DNA of 64,000 nucleotides from Chenopodium formosanum (GCA_024500155.1 CM044876.1:7073001-7137000); one strand, 5' to 3'; positions 37,643-48,204 are shown, counted from the first letter of the stretch. Made by a program: numbers and translations. Notes: generated by a model not told the origin, from the sequence alone.

Positions 37643-37730
<88 letters not shown>

Positions 37731-37872
37731 CCCTTATCAAAACCTTTTTTTTTTTTGAACTAAATTTATTGAAACTTATTAAATATAAAATAAGTGAAAA
37801 TAGAGTGAACAGTTGTGACATGTATAGTACAATACTAAGAATCGTGGCAATGAAATTATTTCAATATTGTAG

Positions 37873-37917
<45 letters not shown>

Positions 37918-40900
37918 AAATTTTTTTTTAATGGATTTCATTATTGTAGTTACTCATGAGAGTTTGGGAGAATTGTGACATAGCTTGGTAGGATATTTGC
38001 CTTTGGAAATTTTTTGTTTATTATTGTTATTACAATCGACTGTGTTGGTATGTATGTGTATAACCCTTCCCTGAAAGGTTTTTTTTGGAAAATTTTCTTG
38101 TACTGGTATTAAACTATAGTCTTGAAGATCATAATATGAAAAATATGTATCGAAAATAAAAATGACAAGTTTACCTGTAAAGAAAGCAAAAAATTGACGG
38201 AGTCAAAAATACACTCATTCTCCATCTTTTCTCCAACAAATTCAGGGGGCATCGTTGATAAGATTAAGCAGCACTTAATAGTGAAAAAAAAAATATAGAG
38301 TTAATAATGTAATACATATATGAAAATTAAACCACCCCTTCAGTGGTTCAAAAAAAAAAAAAACAAGCCCTTCAAAATTTAAGCATATACTTGATGCACA
38401 TAGGGTAATCTTGTTTATTTGACTAGGTTAATCTCGTGCGATGTACAAGTCAAACTATAACTTGTTCTGCTTATTTGTATGTGATACATATTTAAGGAAA
38501 ACATAATAAATCATGTGACTTCTAATTATCTTGTAATTAAAGATATGTTAGATATAGAGTATTCAAATCATACGGAGTATTGTAACTACTCGTACATATT
38601 TCATTATCATTATTTAAATAAAATTTAAACTTATTTCTAAGATGTTAGCATTAATTTAATGGTTATCTTTTATTTAAAAAATTGAAGAATTAATAAAGAA
38701 TGGAACCAAACACATACAATCACTATAAGGGGTTGTTTGGTTGGGGTTAATTATCAAAGGGAATGAGAATCAACTGCCCTCATTCCATTTATTGTTGTTT
38801 GTTAGACCATTTTTCCCATTCCCTTTACCCTCTTCATTCCCCAAATCCCTCTAACTGCATTCCCCATCCCCCTAGGTATTCTCATTCCTTACCCACCTTC
38901 ACACCACCACATCACCACCTTCACACCTACCAACACCACTGGAAACCAGTCCACCTTCATACCTGACCACCGCCGCCTAAACCCCTCGTCGGAATTCGCG
39001 GCCTATGTTAGCTCCTCCCTCATCCATCGTCGAGGGTAATCGCACTTCCTTCATCCCTCAAAAATCTTCATCACTGCCCCTGTTTCGATTGAGCGATGAA
39101 GTTCAATTTCGATCTAGGGTTTTTTCGGGGCTGAGGAAGGTTTGCAAGGGGCGGGGATGGCAGGAGAAGGGAGGCGAAGGGTGAGGGAGGTGTGGCGACT
39201 GATTTGGTGGTGGGAACGTTGGAGAGTGAATGTTATAGGTGGTTGTGTGGTGATGGTGTGGTGGTGGGACTGGTGGGTCTCATGCCCTTTGTTTTTAAAA
39301 CAAACAACAACCCAAATTTTAGGTATTTTCATTCCATTCTTTTCTTTCTCTTTGTTCATTCCATTCCGATTATCCCATGCGAACCAAACACATACAATCA
39401 CTATAAGGGGCTGTTTGGTTGGGGTTAATTATCAAAGGGAATGAGAATCATAAAGTATTTTAGGAAATATGTAATTAATCTATCAATTTCCAACCTTTAT
39501 TTATCTTGACAAAAAAAAAAAAAAAAATGATGTCACCAAAAGTTTGGAGGGAATTTTTTTTAATGAGAAGTTGACACTTAGACAGTGATGATGTCAGCGA
39601 TTATTACTTTTGTTACTCCCTCCGTGTTTTTTTAAGTGATATACTTTTCATTTCCGGCCGTGTTTTTTTAAGTGATACATACACTTCCTTTTTTGGCAAA
39701 AAAATATATTAAAATATTATATCTTTCTCCTCTCATGGTCCCCACCCAAATCCACTACTACTACCTCCGTTACATATTAGTTGCAACTTTGGACAATATT
39801 TGTGAGAGATAAAATATTCCAAAGTTGCAATTAATATCTAACGGAGGTAGTACTTTTTTATTATATCTTTCCTCTCACATTCATTACTTTTCAATGAACT
39901 ATTAACCCCACTATCTTTAACAATTTTTTAATACTCCATTATCCCACTTACCTCTTATTTTATTTAAGTCAATTAAATTGCCTAAAACTATGTGCCGGTC
40001 AAAGTATATTACTTAAAAAAACACGGAGGGAGTATATGTATAGATACATCTTTACTTACTCTCTCCATGTTTTAATAAGTGTTACACTTTGCAAACATAT
40101 ATTTATAGACAATTTAATTTTTTTCCTATGCACTACCTGCTGCATGCAAGAATTGAAAAATGCCTAACCCCTTGGTCTAGATTATTTTGAAATGTTTGCT
40201 TGATTATTTCATCCTCACACATATAAACAAATAAATGGTAATTTGACATGTAGCCCTTACGGCTAAGAATAAGTATTTAATATATTTTGTAATTTTTTTT
40301 TTAATGCATGACAAAATCACAAGTAAATTAGCTTAGTGTACTTAATATTATATTTTCATTTGTCTTCCCTTTCCATTTTTAGCACCTTATTGTAGCACTA
40401 AGAGCTTTGTATAACATTTTTCATAAATTAATAGTCTACCTTAAGACCGTCAGCAGTGCAATCAGAAACTTGCCAGCCTTGATCTCGATCAGAGAAAGCC
40501 CAAGCTCCTTTTGAGATGTGTCGATACATACTCCTGAAGTCTCCCGATGGATTGTCCTTTATCTACATTATAACCAACGTATATCATATATAAGATAAAC
40601 GTATGTAGTCATTTATAAGATAAACATATGTAGTCATGTAAAATCTTGTTGAATGGTTTCTATTTAAAGATGTGTACTACCTGTGACTCTTTGATGTAGA
40701 AGTGAGCTTTTTGTAAAGCAGGTCCAATTTCATCAAGACCCAAATTTGAAGCTATTAACGCTTGAACAGATAATCCACAATCCCATTGTTGGCTCCCAAT
40801 ACCCTATTTTTTCAATAAATATATATATGCTGCTATGATTATCATGAAAAAAATTAATAATCTTGTGATAAAATATATGTTGCACGGATTTAGCGAGTTA

Positions 40901-43900
40901 CATGCACTTTTAATCCATCCTCGGATATCCAAATATAATCAGGAATTCTAGCAAGATGCTTCATAAAATAATCTCCGTTAGGATCTTCCACCCAACATGC
41001 CATCATACATAACACCTGTAAACAAAAACGTATTACAGTTAACATCGGTTAAATTATAAAATGTGTATATATAATCGCAATTATGTGATTGATTTTGTCA
41101 AATAGCTCAACTGGTTAATAAGGTCTGTAAAAGGTGATACCAAAATTTAAATTTGAATTTTGCTTAGGCACTCTTTTGTGTGTGTTCCTATGAATTAACA
41201 AATAAATAAATATATATAGGCACTTGTTACTTAATTGGTACGTAACATCTAACCGTTACCTTTTCCACAATCGCAAGAGTTATGTAACGACTATTTTCGT
41301 CTTCATAATGTATGTGCTTCATAGTAATCTCCAAAGCTTTCTTTCGAAACAACTTGTTTAAGGGCCATCGACTAAGGAAAGGCTCCACAAAGTAGTGGAG
41401 AGTGTCCCAAATTAAATCTTGAATCAATGGATGAGGGTAATAGAGATCTTCCTGTCGTTGTATACATTACTCATGGTCATAACTTACAATTAATTATTCA
41501 ATAATTAAATATTTATGACCACGATACATTATTCTAACTAATAACTTAGAGTGTAGGTCCAACATATTGGAAGTCAATTAGAAACGGCACATAAGCAATA
41601 ACAATTAGGTGTAACGTATATCTTACATACCTTAGCACATGCATGACGAGCTTTACTCCAACTAATTTGGTTATAAGGTTCCTTGTAGAGTTCTTCTCTA
41701 AGCTGCTTAATTAGTGGTGTAATTGGACCCACAAATCTTTTCCCATACAAATAAGAAACTGGCATAAATACCATTCGAATGTAGCACCACATTTTACCTA
41801 CATGCATATTATCACATTATAGTATTAAAATTTTGAAAATCAACCCTCATAACCATTATATTTAAAAGTTTAAAATTGTTACATGTATAATATACAAATT
41901 AAAATATATACTACCTTCATTAATGGTTAATTATAACTTTGGGATATTATTTGTGAGATATAAAAAATTCCAAAGTTACAGATAACCATTAACAGAGGTA
42001 GTTTTTTAAAGTCTTTAAAATGCTCAAATTAAAAAGAATAAAAAAAAAAATCATTGGACACATTGAACTAGGGTTATTTTAAAAAATCATTTACATACCC
42101 ATATGCATAGGAAATAAGGATGGAAGGAGCAGTAACTCGGGTGGCATCGGGTAGCATCCGGACCAATCGTACAAACCAATTACCTAAAAAGTAAACAATA
42201 CTTTTTGTAGTTAAATAACACAAAGTTATTTAATTGATCCCTAATTTACTATTTTATGTTCGTTCATCATTATAGCCTTATAGGTAACTCTCACAGTCTC
42301 ACCAGGATTATATAGCCCAGGTCTCCAAGATAATGTCTAATTAATTTCCTTTATGGCTTTACCCTAAAACAAATTTCCTAACTTGTTAAGTTCTCCAAAT
42401 ATAATATTACATAGAAAAAAGGGTATACATGTCGTATATATTATGCATGCATTATTATTTTTAAGCATGCTAATTAATATTATATATACAAGTACATACT
42501 TTATCCAAGACATGCCTTTGACCATTCTCCAGACCGAAATACATGCAATTACGTACGATAAAATCAATAATACCTTGTGCAAAAGTATGTACTAAGGGCA
42601 CTTACAGAGAGCCAAATTTTTCCCCAAGAAGGAATATGTGTAATACTACCATGGTCAAGGATCCATTTACGAGCTCTAGCGCACGCGTTGCTATGACCTT
42701 CATCAGGTCCTACACCAAGTATCCGCAAACAAACGTAGTTGAGCGCGGTACAAAACATGGTGCTATGCCCTTCACAATGAAATCCCCAACCTCCATCTTC
42801 ATTCTGTTATCAAGTATTTGTGTTAGACATAATAAGATTTGATTGTGAATTGTTAGTTGGCATATGTTAGAATTATGTTAATATTTGATCATAGCTAGGA
42901 TTCTTGACATAATTATCTTGATTGTAAGCTATATATATTTGGCCTATGAGCTTCAATACATGGCAAGGGGGTTTTACCAACCTCATAATTACAGTTATAG
43001 TTTTAAACTATCCCATTAATTTGAACAATAACAATCAACATAAAATATATGCAGCAATTCTCAATTTTTAAAAAAGTTACACAACATAAACAATCACTCA
43101 AAAAAATGATCCAAACTTCCAATCAACAAAAGAAGGAAAAAAAAAAAAAAACTGTTTTTAACACGTAAAGATAGAAATAAATATATGTAAGTTTGATTTA
43201 TCATACACATTAAACAAAAAAACTACTCATACTGGTCGACATTAACAAAGAGTATACAATTAGTAGACATGAAAAAGATGAACAATACCTTAAAGTCCCT
43301 TATCGTCGTATAAATACTTAAAATTCCAAAATTTTGTGACTGATATGATCAAGATGAAAAATTAAGGCTTTTAATATATTTTTTTTTATCGAAACTAAGG
43401 TTTTGCGAGTCTGCAACTGTTTACGTTCTTCGTAGTTTTGTATATAACTTAAAATTTTCAACTTAAAAAAATCTTTAAGTAAATAAAAATAAAACCAAAA
43501 AAAAACAAAATTAAAAGAAAAACAAAAAAAGAAAGTGAACCAAACCAGTTCAAAGGAAATAAGAAATAGATAAATTCCTTCCAAACTAATAAATTAGCTA
43601 GTTTGGGAATTAAATATTATAATTAGCCATTTTGGTATACTTTTGTCAAACTAGCTGTTTTGGTAAAAGATTCTATATTATGTAAACCTCACTCGTATCT
43701 AATTCTTATGTGGCTAGCTACGTAGTGTGGTCGCTTCACATCAATCAATTAACCTATACTAAACCTAAAATGACACTTGTCACAATGTCATTAACAATTT
43801 TCCAGCCCATTTTACTTTCTGTTTTTACGAAGATTCTATAAGGAAATCATTTTATAGTAATGAAAAATATCTTTCTTCCAGTTAAAATTCTTAACAATAA

Positions 43901-46900
43901 TAACTCTCCACATAAAACCAACTAATATATTTTTATATTTACTTTTAAATTAATATTATGAGTATAATTTTTTTTTTTATAAAATTCAATACAATAATAA
44001 CTCTGTAAAAAATTAATAACAGTTGTGCATTGCACGGGATTTAAACTAGTAATTACATATAAAACAATTAATTAAGTACTAGAGGGTCACGGTGATGAGC
44101 AAATGGAGCTAAGTTAACGTAGTTAGGTTACTTAAACAAGAAAAAAGGGATACTCTCTTAAATAGTAGAATTATTCTTTCGTTTTTTAAAACAAAAAGTA
44201 GGCGTTAGTCGAATGAACAAATAGGGTTACATATTTTTAAATTACTTGATTTACTCGTATAATGATTTTGAATGAATATAAGTTACTTTTTATGGACAAC
44301 ATGGGGTTACCATACTCTTATGAAAAAATAAGGTTACTCATACTGTCATACATATAAATAAGTATTATTCTTATAAACCACTGAGGTCACATAGTGTGGC
44401 TGGCCACATACAAGACTTACCCATTATTCATACAATAATGGTGTAGGTGTACCAATACGTAAGTGAAATTCCAACATAAACTACATATTATACAAATAAT
44501 GAGCAAGAGGATCTTATAAATAAATCACCTGATGATTGTAAATGCTACGAAAGATTTCAGTTCGGTGTTGAGTTGAGAAAGTAGAATTTAGATGTCCTGT
44601 TATGTATAAGCAAAATACCTGTTTATATGTGTCATGCATGTATTAGTAACACTTGAAAAAAAAAAGTAATGTTATGGATCATTAATAAATGCATTTACGA
44701 CGCATATATATATAAAGGATTATGATCCAATGAAAAAACTCTTAAAATGAGAAGGATGTAAAGGAAATCTAGCCGTGCAAATCAATTAATCCTACGGACC
44801 GTGTGAAAGATCCGTGTGAAACGTCGGATGTATAATATCTGCATACAAAATTTGTATGCGGCTGGCCACATAGTGCGGCAGGGGTTACTTGTATGGTGTT
44901 ATTGTAGGTGTTACTGGTTTTGTCAGGGGATACTTGTAGGTGTTACCTGTATTCTAGGGTTACTTGTATGGGTGTTACTGGTTTTGATCAGGGGTTACTT
45001 GTAGGTGTTACTTGTATTATGGGGTTACTTGTATGAGTGTTACTTGTATTATGGGGTTACTTGTATGAGTGTTACTGGTTTTGGTCAGTGGTTACTTGTA
45101 GGGTGTTATTGGTTTAGTACGAGGTTTTGATATGGGGTTACTTGTAGGTGTTACTCAACCCATTCAAGTAAATCATACAAGTAACCCCAGAATACAAGTA
45201 ACCCATACAAGTAACCCAGAATACAAGTAACCCTGCCGCACCATGTGGCTTGCCGTACTAAAAAAGCTCTAATATATATCTGCAGATTTTCTCCTTCCAT
45301 GAAAATATAAATCCAGGCCATAACTTTAATATTTCCCATGCCTTAAATCTCTTATTACTAAGTAAAAATTATTTTCAAAGATTAATTACAGTACAACTTT
45401 CTTGATTTCTCAAGAATCCTAATCGATCTACTATTGCAAAATTTCTTACTTGTGGAGTTCAGTCGTGGTTCTCATTCTAATTTGGATTCTCAAATTAGTG
45501 TCAACGTCTACATACAAGGAGGCAAAAAATATTAATCCAACATTCTTTTTAAATTAGTTGTACGTTTCTTCTAGCTTAAAAAAATCTATATTCTGTCAAA
45601 AAAAAAAAAATCAAAAAAAATACATATTTAGTTTGAGGTTTATTTCAAACCAACTTGTACATCTGCAATTGAATGTGTTAATGCAACTACGAAAAAGTCC
45701 AAGTTAATATTCGTGATAAACGAGTTTTGTTTATCTCATGGCAAAATGGTAATAAAAGTCCACTAATTTTAAAAAAATAAATCTATAATAACTAGTTTGT
45801 TAGGGCCTAATTTTTAAGTTCGCCCATAGGATACAAAAATCTCAGAAACGGGCCTGATTATTATACTACTACTACAACATTCATTACCGCATTATTATAT
45901 TTATTGCATTATTATTACAATCAATTAAATATTATAATTAAAAATTAATTATTGTTATATTAATTATTATATCAATTATTATTAAATATTAATTACTAAT
46001 TATTATTATTAATTATTATCATTATTATTATTATTAATACTATTATTACTACTATTATTATTAAAATATTAATTATTACAATTATTAATATTAATTATTT
46101 GTTATTATATTATTAAATATTAATTATTATTGTTATTATAATAATTTAATATTAATTATTTTTTTAAGCAGAGCAGAGCAGAGCAGATTGAAGCTGAGAA
46201 GCTCTTAAGAAACGAGCCTTAGAAGTTAAATTATGCATAATTTGTTTCAAAATTTTGCACATCAAACATAAAAATAAAAAAATAAAAAAATAAATAAAAT
46301 AATTAAAAAATAATAATAATAAAAAAATCCATTTCAAAACATATGACAAAAAATCCTTTTCATTATAAGAAAGTTCTCATATATATATCGACGAACAAGC
46401 ATAAAAGATGACTAACCAAAGGAGGGAGGTAAAATTGAGGAAAAGAAAATTGAGCAGGCCAATGGCCATCTTCAGCTTGCAAAGCTATGAGATAATGCGC
46501 AGCTCTCTTCACCGTTGTTAAGGTGATTTCATCTGTTATATCCTCCCCATCAGCTACCTTCACTTGAGATATTGTTTGCTTGAAGTTCTTCTCTCTTAGG
46601 AACTATTATTTGTTTTTCAATGAATAAAGCAATTAATTTGTGGTTAATAGATAGACATATTTAAGAAATATTCTATAATGGGACAAACTAAAAACAAATA
46701 TAGCCGAAGCTAGTAACAATTATACCTGATAACGCCAAATGAGATCGCCATTAGCCTTATTTTGAAAGATTTTTTCATAGTTAGTACGTCGAAGATCTTC
46801 AACCTCCTCTTTCTCTTCGGGGGTGCCATAGTTGGGATCAAACTCCCAAGTTTGGCGCCCCATAAAGTTGTTGGTACTAAATAAGTATGGCTCATTTGCT

Positions 46901-46926
46901 CCTTGTGCTATCTTCAACCTCCACAT
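20549..46926 (-). CDS. Oxidosqualene cyclase (triterpene synthase), OSC1, 18 exons
   Basis: Cyclises 2,3-oxidosqualene to a triterpene. Exons: 46926-46726, 46602-46417, 44618-44529, 42803-42606, 42183-42099, 41797-41631, 41451-41260, 41015-40902, 40803-40681, 40562-40440, 38273-38175, 32901-32845, 32584-32538, 32435-32292, 31856-31679, 31432-31355, 29124-29047, 20674-20549. They join in frame to 761 aa, the usual OSC length. Start [20 protein letters not shown] is canonical. Seen: MWCYIRM (family MWCYCR), catalytic DCTAD in place of DCTAE, and QW-type repeats ([26 protein letters not shown]-like). Resembles beta-amyrin-synthase-type OSCs, but the product cannot be read from sequence. Oddities: exon 17 lacks the usual acceptor and must use GGAG|AGG; the final exon has YPLLALAEY where PLWALAEY is usual; the last intron is 8.4 kb because of a Helitron. 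Confidence 0.9.
21795..21802 (+). promoter_or_regulatory. Putative TATA box of the Helitron RPA-like gene
   Basis: TATAAATA followed by a purine-rich stretch (GAGTGAGGGCAGGAAGAGAGG) that would be near the transcript start. It precedes the long leader that contains the 720-bp duplication. Prediction only. Confidence 0.4.
21981..23420 (+). repeat. Tandem duplication, 2 x 720 bp
   Basis: 21981-22700 and 22701-23420 match at all but a few positions (for example C/T at 22735, GTACTT/GTATTT near 22850, GCTTATTG/GCCTATTG near 23248). Each unit carries TTTTTGACAG followed by GTTCTATTAATTTGGC and a GTAAGT-like donor (TTCTGTAAGTATT), so each may supply one small leader exon. A 104-codon frame in each copy is Cys/Phe/Trp-rich and not recognisable as a protein. 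Confidence 0.9.
23791..26120 (+). CDS. RPA70-like protein with N-terminal dsRNA-binding-like repeats (Helitron cargo)
   Basis: Multi-exon gene. The first long frame (from 23791 to about 24700) has two segments resembling double-stranded-RNA-binding folds: about residues 12-80 ([16 protein letters not shown] then [15 protein letters not shown]) and about 142-220 ([13 protein letters not shown] then [13 protein letters not shown]). Next comes an RPA OB-fold ([17 protein letters not shown] at 24798 on; [11 protein letters not shown] at 25000). Then a C-terminal RPA1 domain with zinc ribbon [11 protein letters not shown] / FMCAYCGE. Firm 3' exons: 25546-25721, 25792-25912, 25983-26120 (stop). The earlier exon joints are not resolved. 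RPA1 binds single-stranded DNA, and plant Helitrons commonly carry RPA-like genes. The dsRNA-binding call is by pattern only. Confidence 0.7.
26121..27392. other. Helitron interior between its two genes
   Basis: AT-rich DNA between the convergent RPA-like and acidic-protein genes. It presumably holds both 3' ends. No further frame is convincing. Confidence 0.5.
27393..28178 (-). CDS. Acidic coiled-coil protein of unknown function (Helitron cargo)
   Basis: Single-exon frame of 261 aa from ATG at 28178. Residues 15-75 form a charged heptad-like helix ([18 protein letters not shown], then [20 protein letters not shown]). The middle is Ser/Asp-rich, including SDSDSD. The C-terminal third is very acidic ([12 protein letters not shown]), ending with an [13 protein letters not shown] region. 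It has no enzyme motif. Codon quality is better than in surrounding AT-rich DNA, and it lies convergent to the RPA-like gene inside the same Helitron. I do not recognise the family. It could be a chromatin- or DNA-associated accessory protein, but that is only a guess from composition. Confidence 0.6.
   Translation of the reverse strand: MAESDEDTPFTEWYRKILERRKENLRGRYYAAAEARLDATQKLGDLAKEMQDIDVQLAKCDEVARERERKQEPKIGSSPAPSIPVAEDKNKSKGIRIDGSSVSPIQVDSDSDSDGGPVRKRSFVGFKGESSKTKGQCSWGDEVLGFGVEGGEADMEISDEEPAVKQVISSTVAIQPEGVQEQAAIGEANIGVAQQEQQHLLASQERGPEEEEENEEEDDGLQAESDSWYDGDSEEDTGYPYHHHSPEVSDDDSGAYAFDSD
29241..30342. mobile_element. TIR element, about 1.1 kb, in OSC1 intron 16
   Basis: Inverted ends of about 100 bp: GGAAAAATTAGAAATAATAA on the left, and TTTTCTAATTTTTCC closing the right, with arms ATAATCCCAACTTTCATC and ATTATTCCAGAATAATC. 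The interior is unusually GC-rich for this window (29460-30120), with overlapping frames on both strands and C and T homopolymers. No domain recognised and no certain target duplication. Possibly a Mutator-like non-autonomous element. Confidence 0.65.
30791..31305. mobile_element. TIR element with GGGGTTACTTGTA arrays (GGCCACA family)
   Basis: Ends are inverted copies of a palindromic sequence (GTGGCTGGCCACACCGTGTGG left; CCACATGGTGTAGCCGACCAC right). The left half holds GGGGTTACTTGTAGG units; from about 31045 the units read CAAGTAACCCC, so the orientation flips in the middle. Relatives: 43706-44411, 44853-45258, 50022-51660. Confidence 0.75.
31928..32052 (-). mobile_element. Probable SINE in OSC1 intron 14
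   Basis: On the minus strand, a box A-like GTCCAGTGATAACC and a box B-like GGTTTAATCCCC precede a GC-rich body and a short A run. Boundaries approximate; no target duplication identified. Confidence 0.45.
32072..32185. mobile_element. Hairpin MITE (CTACCTCCG family)
   Basis: Near-perfect hairpin: CTACCTCTGGTCC ... GGACCGGAGGTAG with long arms (AAAGGAATATTTTATGTCTC repeated inverted). A 236-274-bp apparent frame across it is an artefact. Confidence 0.8.
33119..33178 (-). repeat. Poly(T) micro-insertion with 10-bp target duplication
   Basis: ACATTATTTT at 33119-33128 and 33169-33178 encloses about 32 T and GACGGGGG. Read on minus this is CCCCGTC plus poly(A). Confidence 0.55.
34152..34193 (-). 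repeat. Poly(T) micro-insertion with 10-bp target duplication
   Basis: ATATCACTTT at 34152-34161 and 34184-34193 encloses a T run and GAATGA. Confidence 0.5.
34833..34920. repeat. (TA)n microsatellite, left flank of a TIR element
   Basis: About 40 TA units ending exactly at the left terminus of the element at 34921. A second TA tract abuts the other end (37648-37728). Confidence 0.9.
34921..37647. mobile_element. 2.7-kb TIR element with TATGTTCTAAA arrays in OSC1 intron 11
   Basis: Inverted ends of about 70 bp: the left has TATATAAGAACC repeated and ends AGAACCAATCTCA; the right has TGAGATTGGTTCT and GGTTCTTATATAAGG. The left interior (35040-35215) holds TTTAGAACATA units, and the right interior (35400-36480) holds dozens of TATGTTCTAAATTTTT units, so the motif flips strand around a tRNA-like insertion at about 35.3 kb. 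The 3' third (36.8-37.5 kb) is less repetitive. No transposase frame. Both ends sit in (TA)n. Confidence 0.75.
35281..35382 (-). mobile_element. tRNA-like sequence with poly(A) (retroposed)
   Basis: Minus-strand 35382-35312 folds as a tRNA: acceptor AACCTAT/ATAGGTT, D-arm TAGCTCAATTGGTAGAGC, T-arm GTAGG-TTCGATT-CCTAT. The anticodon arm CTATGCAAATGCATAG has a 6-nt loop with a 5-bp stem (or 4-nt with 6 bp) and is a perfect palindrome, so no normal 7-nt anticodon loop exists. A poly(A) of about 23 follows. Best read as a tRNA-derived SINE or retropseudogene, not a working tRNA. Confidence 0.6.
37648..37728. repeat. (TA)n microsatellite, right flank of a TIR element
   Basis: About 40 TA units starting at the right end of the 34921-37647 element. 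Confidence 0.9.
38703..39450. mobile_element. hAT-like MITE in a direct-repeat configuration
   Basis: A 70-bp sequence (GAACCAAACACATACAATCA ... GAATGAGAATCA) occurs at 38703-38772 and 39381-39450, differing at about one base. It consists of a right end (GAACCAAACA), a 20-bp spacer and a left end (TGTTTGGTTGGGG). The body between carries both ends of one element, so fragments of neighbouring units lie on either side, as in a tandem array. Confidence 0.6.
39614..40034. mobile_element. Stowaway-like MITE with a nested hairpin MITE
   Basis: Ends TACTCCCTCCGTGTTTTTTT and AAAAAAACACGGAGGGAGTA are inverted. A 90-bp hairpin MITE (39761-39850; CTACCTCCGTTA ... TAACGGAGGTAG) is inserted inside. A full relative without the insert lies at 47807-48119. 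Confidence 0.85.
41102..41170 (+). mobile_element. Degenerate tRNA-SINE remnant in OSC1 intron 7
   Basis: Box A-like ATAGCTCAACTGGTTAA, then a decayed box B (AAATTTGAATTTT) at SINE spacing. Weak. Confidence 0.35.
41911..42001. mobile_element. Hairpin MITE (CTACCTCCG family) in OSC1 intron 5
   Basis: CTACCTTCATTAATGGTTA ... TAACCATTAACAGAGGTAG form a long hairpin of about 90 bp. Confidence 0.75.
43706..44411. mobile_element. GGCCACA-family TIR element split by a Helitron
   Basis: Left end TTATGTGGCTAGCTACGTAG, right end CATAGTGTGGCTGGCCACAT, with scattered GGGTTAC and GGTTACTCA units between. A Helitron (43741-44049) sits inside the left part. OSC1 intron 3. Confidence 0.6.
43741..44049 (+). 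mobile_element. Non-autonomous Helitron, 309 bp
   Basis: Starts A|TCAATCAATTAACCTATAC, contains TGACACTTGTCAC and ends with hairpin TGTGCATTGCACGG, GATTTAAA, CTAG|T. Shares both ends with the element at 17102-17454. Confidence 0.85.
44853..45258. mobile_element. TIR element with GGGGTTACTTGTA arrays (GGCCACA family)
   Basis: Left end TGTATGCGGCTGGCCACATA, right end CCGCACCATGTGGCTTGCCG. Units GGGGTTACTTGTA fill the left three quarters and flip to CAAGTAACCC after about 45160. OSC1 intron 2. Confidence 0.8.
45803..46218. mobile_element. PIF/Harbinger-like MITE with (TAA)n core and CAGAG arrays
   Basis: TTA flanks both ends (45800-45802, 46219-46221). The left end GGGCCTAATTTTTAAG is inverted to CTTAAGAAACGAGCC. 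The core is (ATT)n, with AGCAGAGCAGAGCAG near the right end. OSC1 intron 2. Confidence 0.65.
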
Positions 46927-47006
46927 TATATGATCCACTCTATAAATTTACATAATAATATATGTTATTTCCTGAGAATAAAATTAGCTCAACAAAATGA
47001 TAGCAC

Positions 47007-47007
<1 letters not shown>

Positions 47008-47081
<74 letters not shown>
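47008..47081. repeat. (TA)n microsatellite upstream of OSC1
   Basis: About 36 TA units centred about 120 bp upstream of the OSC1 start codon, within or next to the core promoter. Confidence 0.9.
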
Positions 47082-47083
<2 letters not shown>

Positions 47084-47416
47084 CTCAATCATATCAGTTA
47101 ATAATGAGCCATGTTGTCCCTTGTTACTGGGATGGTCGGGTACGGATCAGTGTCGGTCGATTGCGTTTCAAGTGAAAGAGGATCACATGTTATAGGGTCA
47201 ATAGTGGATTGAGCCAATGTGAGTTGCCGGTCAATAATGAGGGGACCAACAAATTTTCAATTAAAATAAATATTAAATAAAACCCTTATTATTATCTATT
47301 TTCTATATCTTTTAAATTGAATAAACATTTTGGCTCCATTTTAACCAATTTAATAAGGGTCAAGTCTATTAAAGGTATCATCCATAACAAGCTCTTTAAG
47401 CTTGGTCCTAACCCTA
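47082..47416. other. OSC1 upstream region, no gene seen
   Basis: Unique-looking AT-rich sequence. No element ends noted. Confidence 0.4.
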
Positions 47417-47419
47417 TTA

Positions 47420-47760
47420 GGCGCCGTTCTTTAGAGTTGCTCTACTCTGCTCTACCCTGCTTAATAATAATAATTAATATTGAATTATTATAATAATAAT
47501 AATTAATATTTAATAAAAGTAATAAATAATTAATATTAATAATTATAATAATTTTATATTTAGTAATATTTAAAGATAATAACTTATATTGATAGATAAT
47601 AATAATTAATAAAAATAATAAGTAATTAATATTTAATAATAATTATAATAATAATAATTAATATTTAATAATAATTATTATAATATTAATAATTAATATT
47701 TAATAATAATAATTAATGATCACAAAATAATAATACTATAATAATAATAATAATAATGCA

Positions 47761-47810
<50 letters not shown>

Positions 47811-48204
47811 CCCTCCGTGTTTTTTTAAGTGATACATTTTCCATTTCCAGCCGTGTTTTTTTAAGTGATACATTTGCTTTTTTTGGCAAACAATACATTA
47901 AAATATTATATTTCTCTCCTCTCATGGTCCCCACCTAAACCCACTACTACTTTTTTATTACTTCTTTCTTTTCAATAAACTATTAACCCCACTATCTTTC
48001 TTTAACAATTTTTTAATACTTCATTACCCCACTTACCTCTTATTTTATTTAAGTCAATTAAATTGACTAAAACTATGTGCCGATCAATATGTATCACTTA
48101 AAAAAACACGGAGGGAGTAATGAAATCAGCCCGACTTTACTCTGCTGAGATCTGCTCTGCTAACTCCTTCTCTACTCTGCCCATAAGCTGAAAGGAACAG
48201 GACC
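47420..48204. mobile_element. PIF/Harbinger-like MITE with (TAA)n core, carrying a nested MITE
   Basis: Ends GGCGCCGTTCTTTAGAG and CTGAAAGGAACAGGACC are inverted, flanked by TTA duplications (47417-47419, 48205-48207). Subterminal CTCTACTCTGCTCT arrays border a (TAA)n core. A Stowaway-like MITE (47807-48119, TACTCCCTCCGTG ends) is inserted in it. Confidence 0.75.
47807..48119. mobile_element. Stowaway-like MITE
   Basis: TACTCCCTCCGTGTTTTTTT and AAAAAAACACGGAGGGAGTA. Same family as 39614-40034. Confidence 0.85.
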
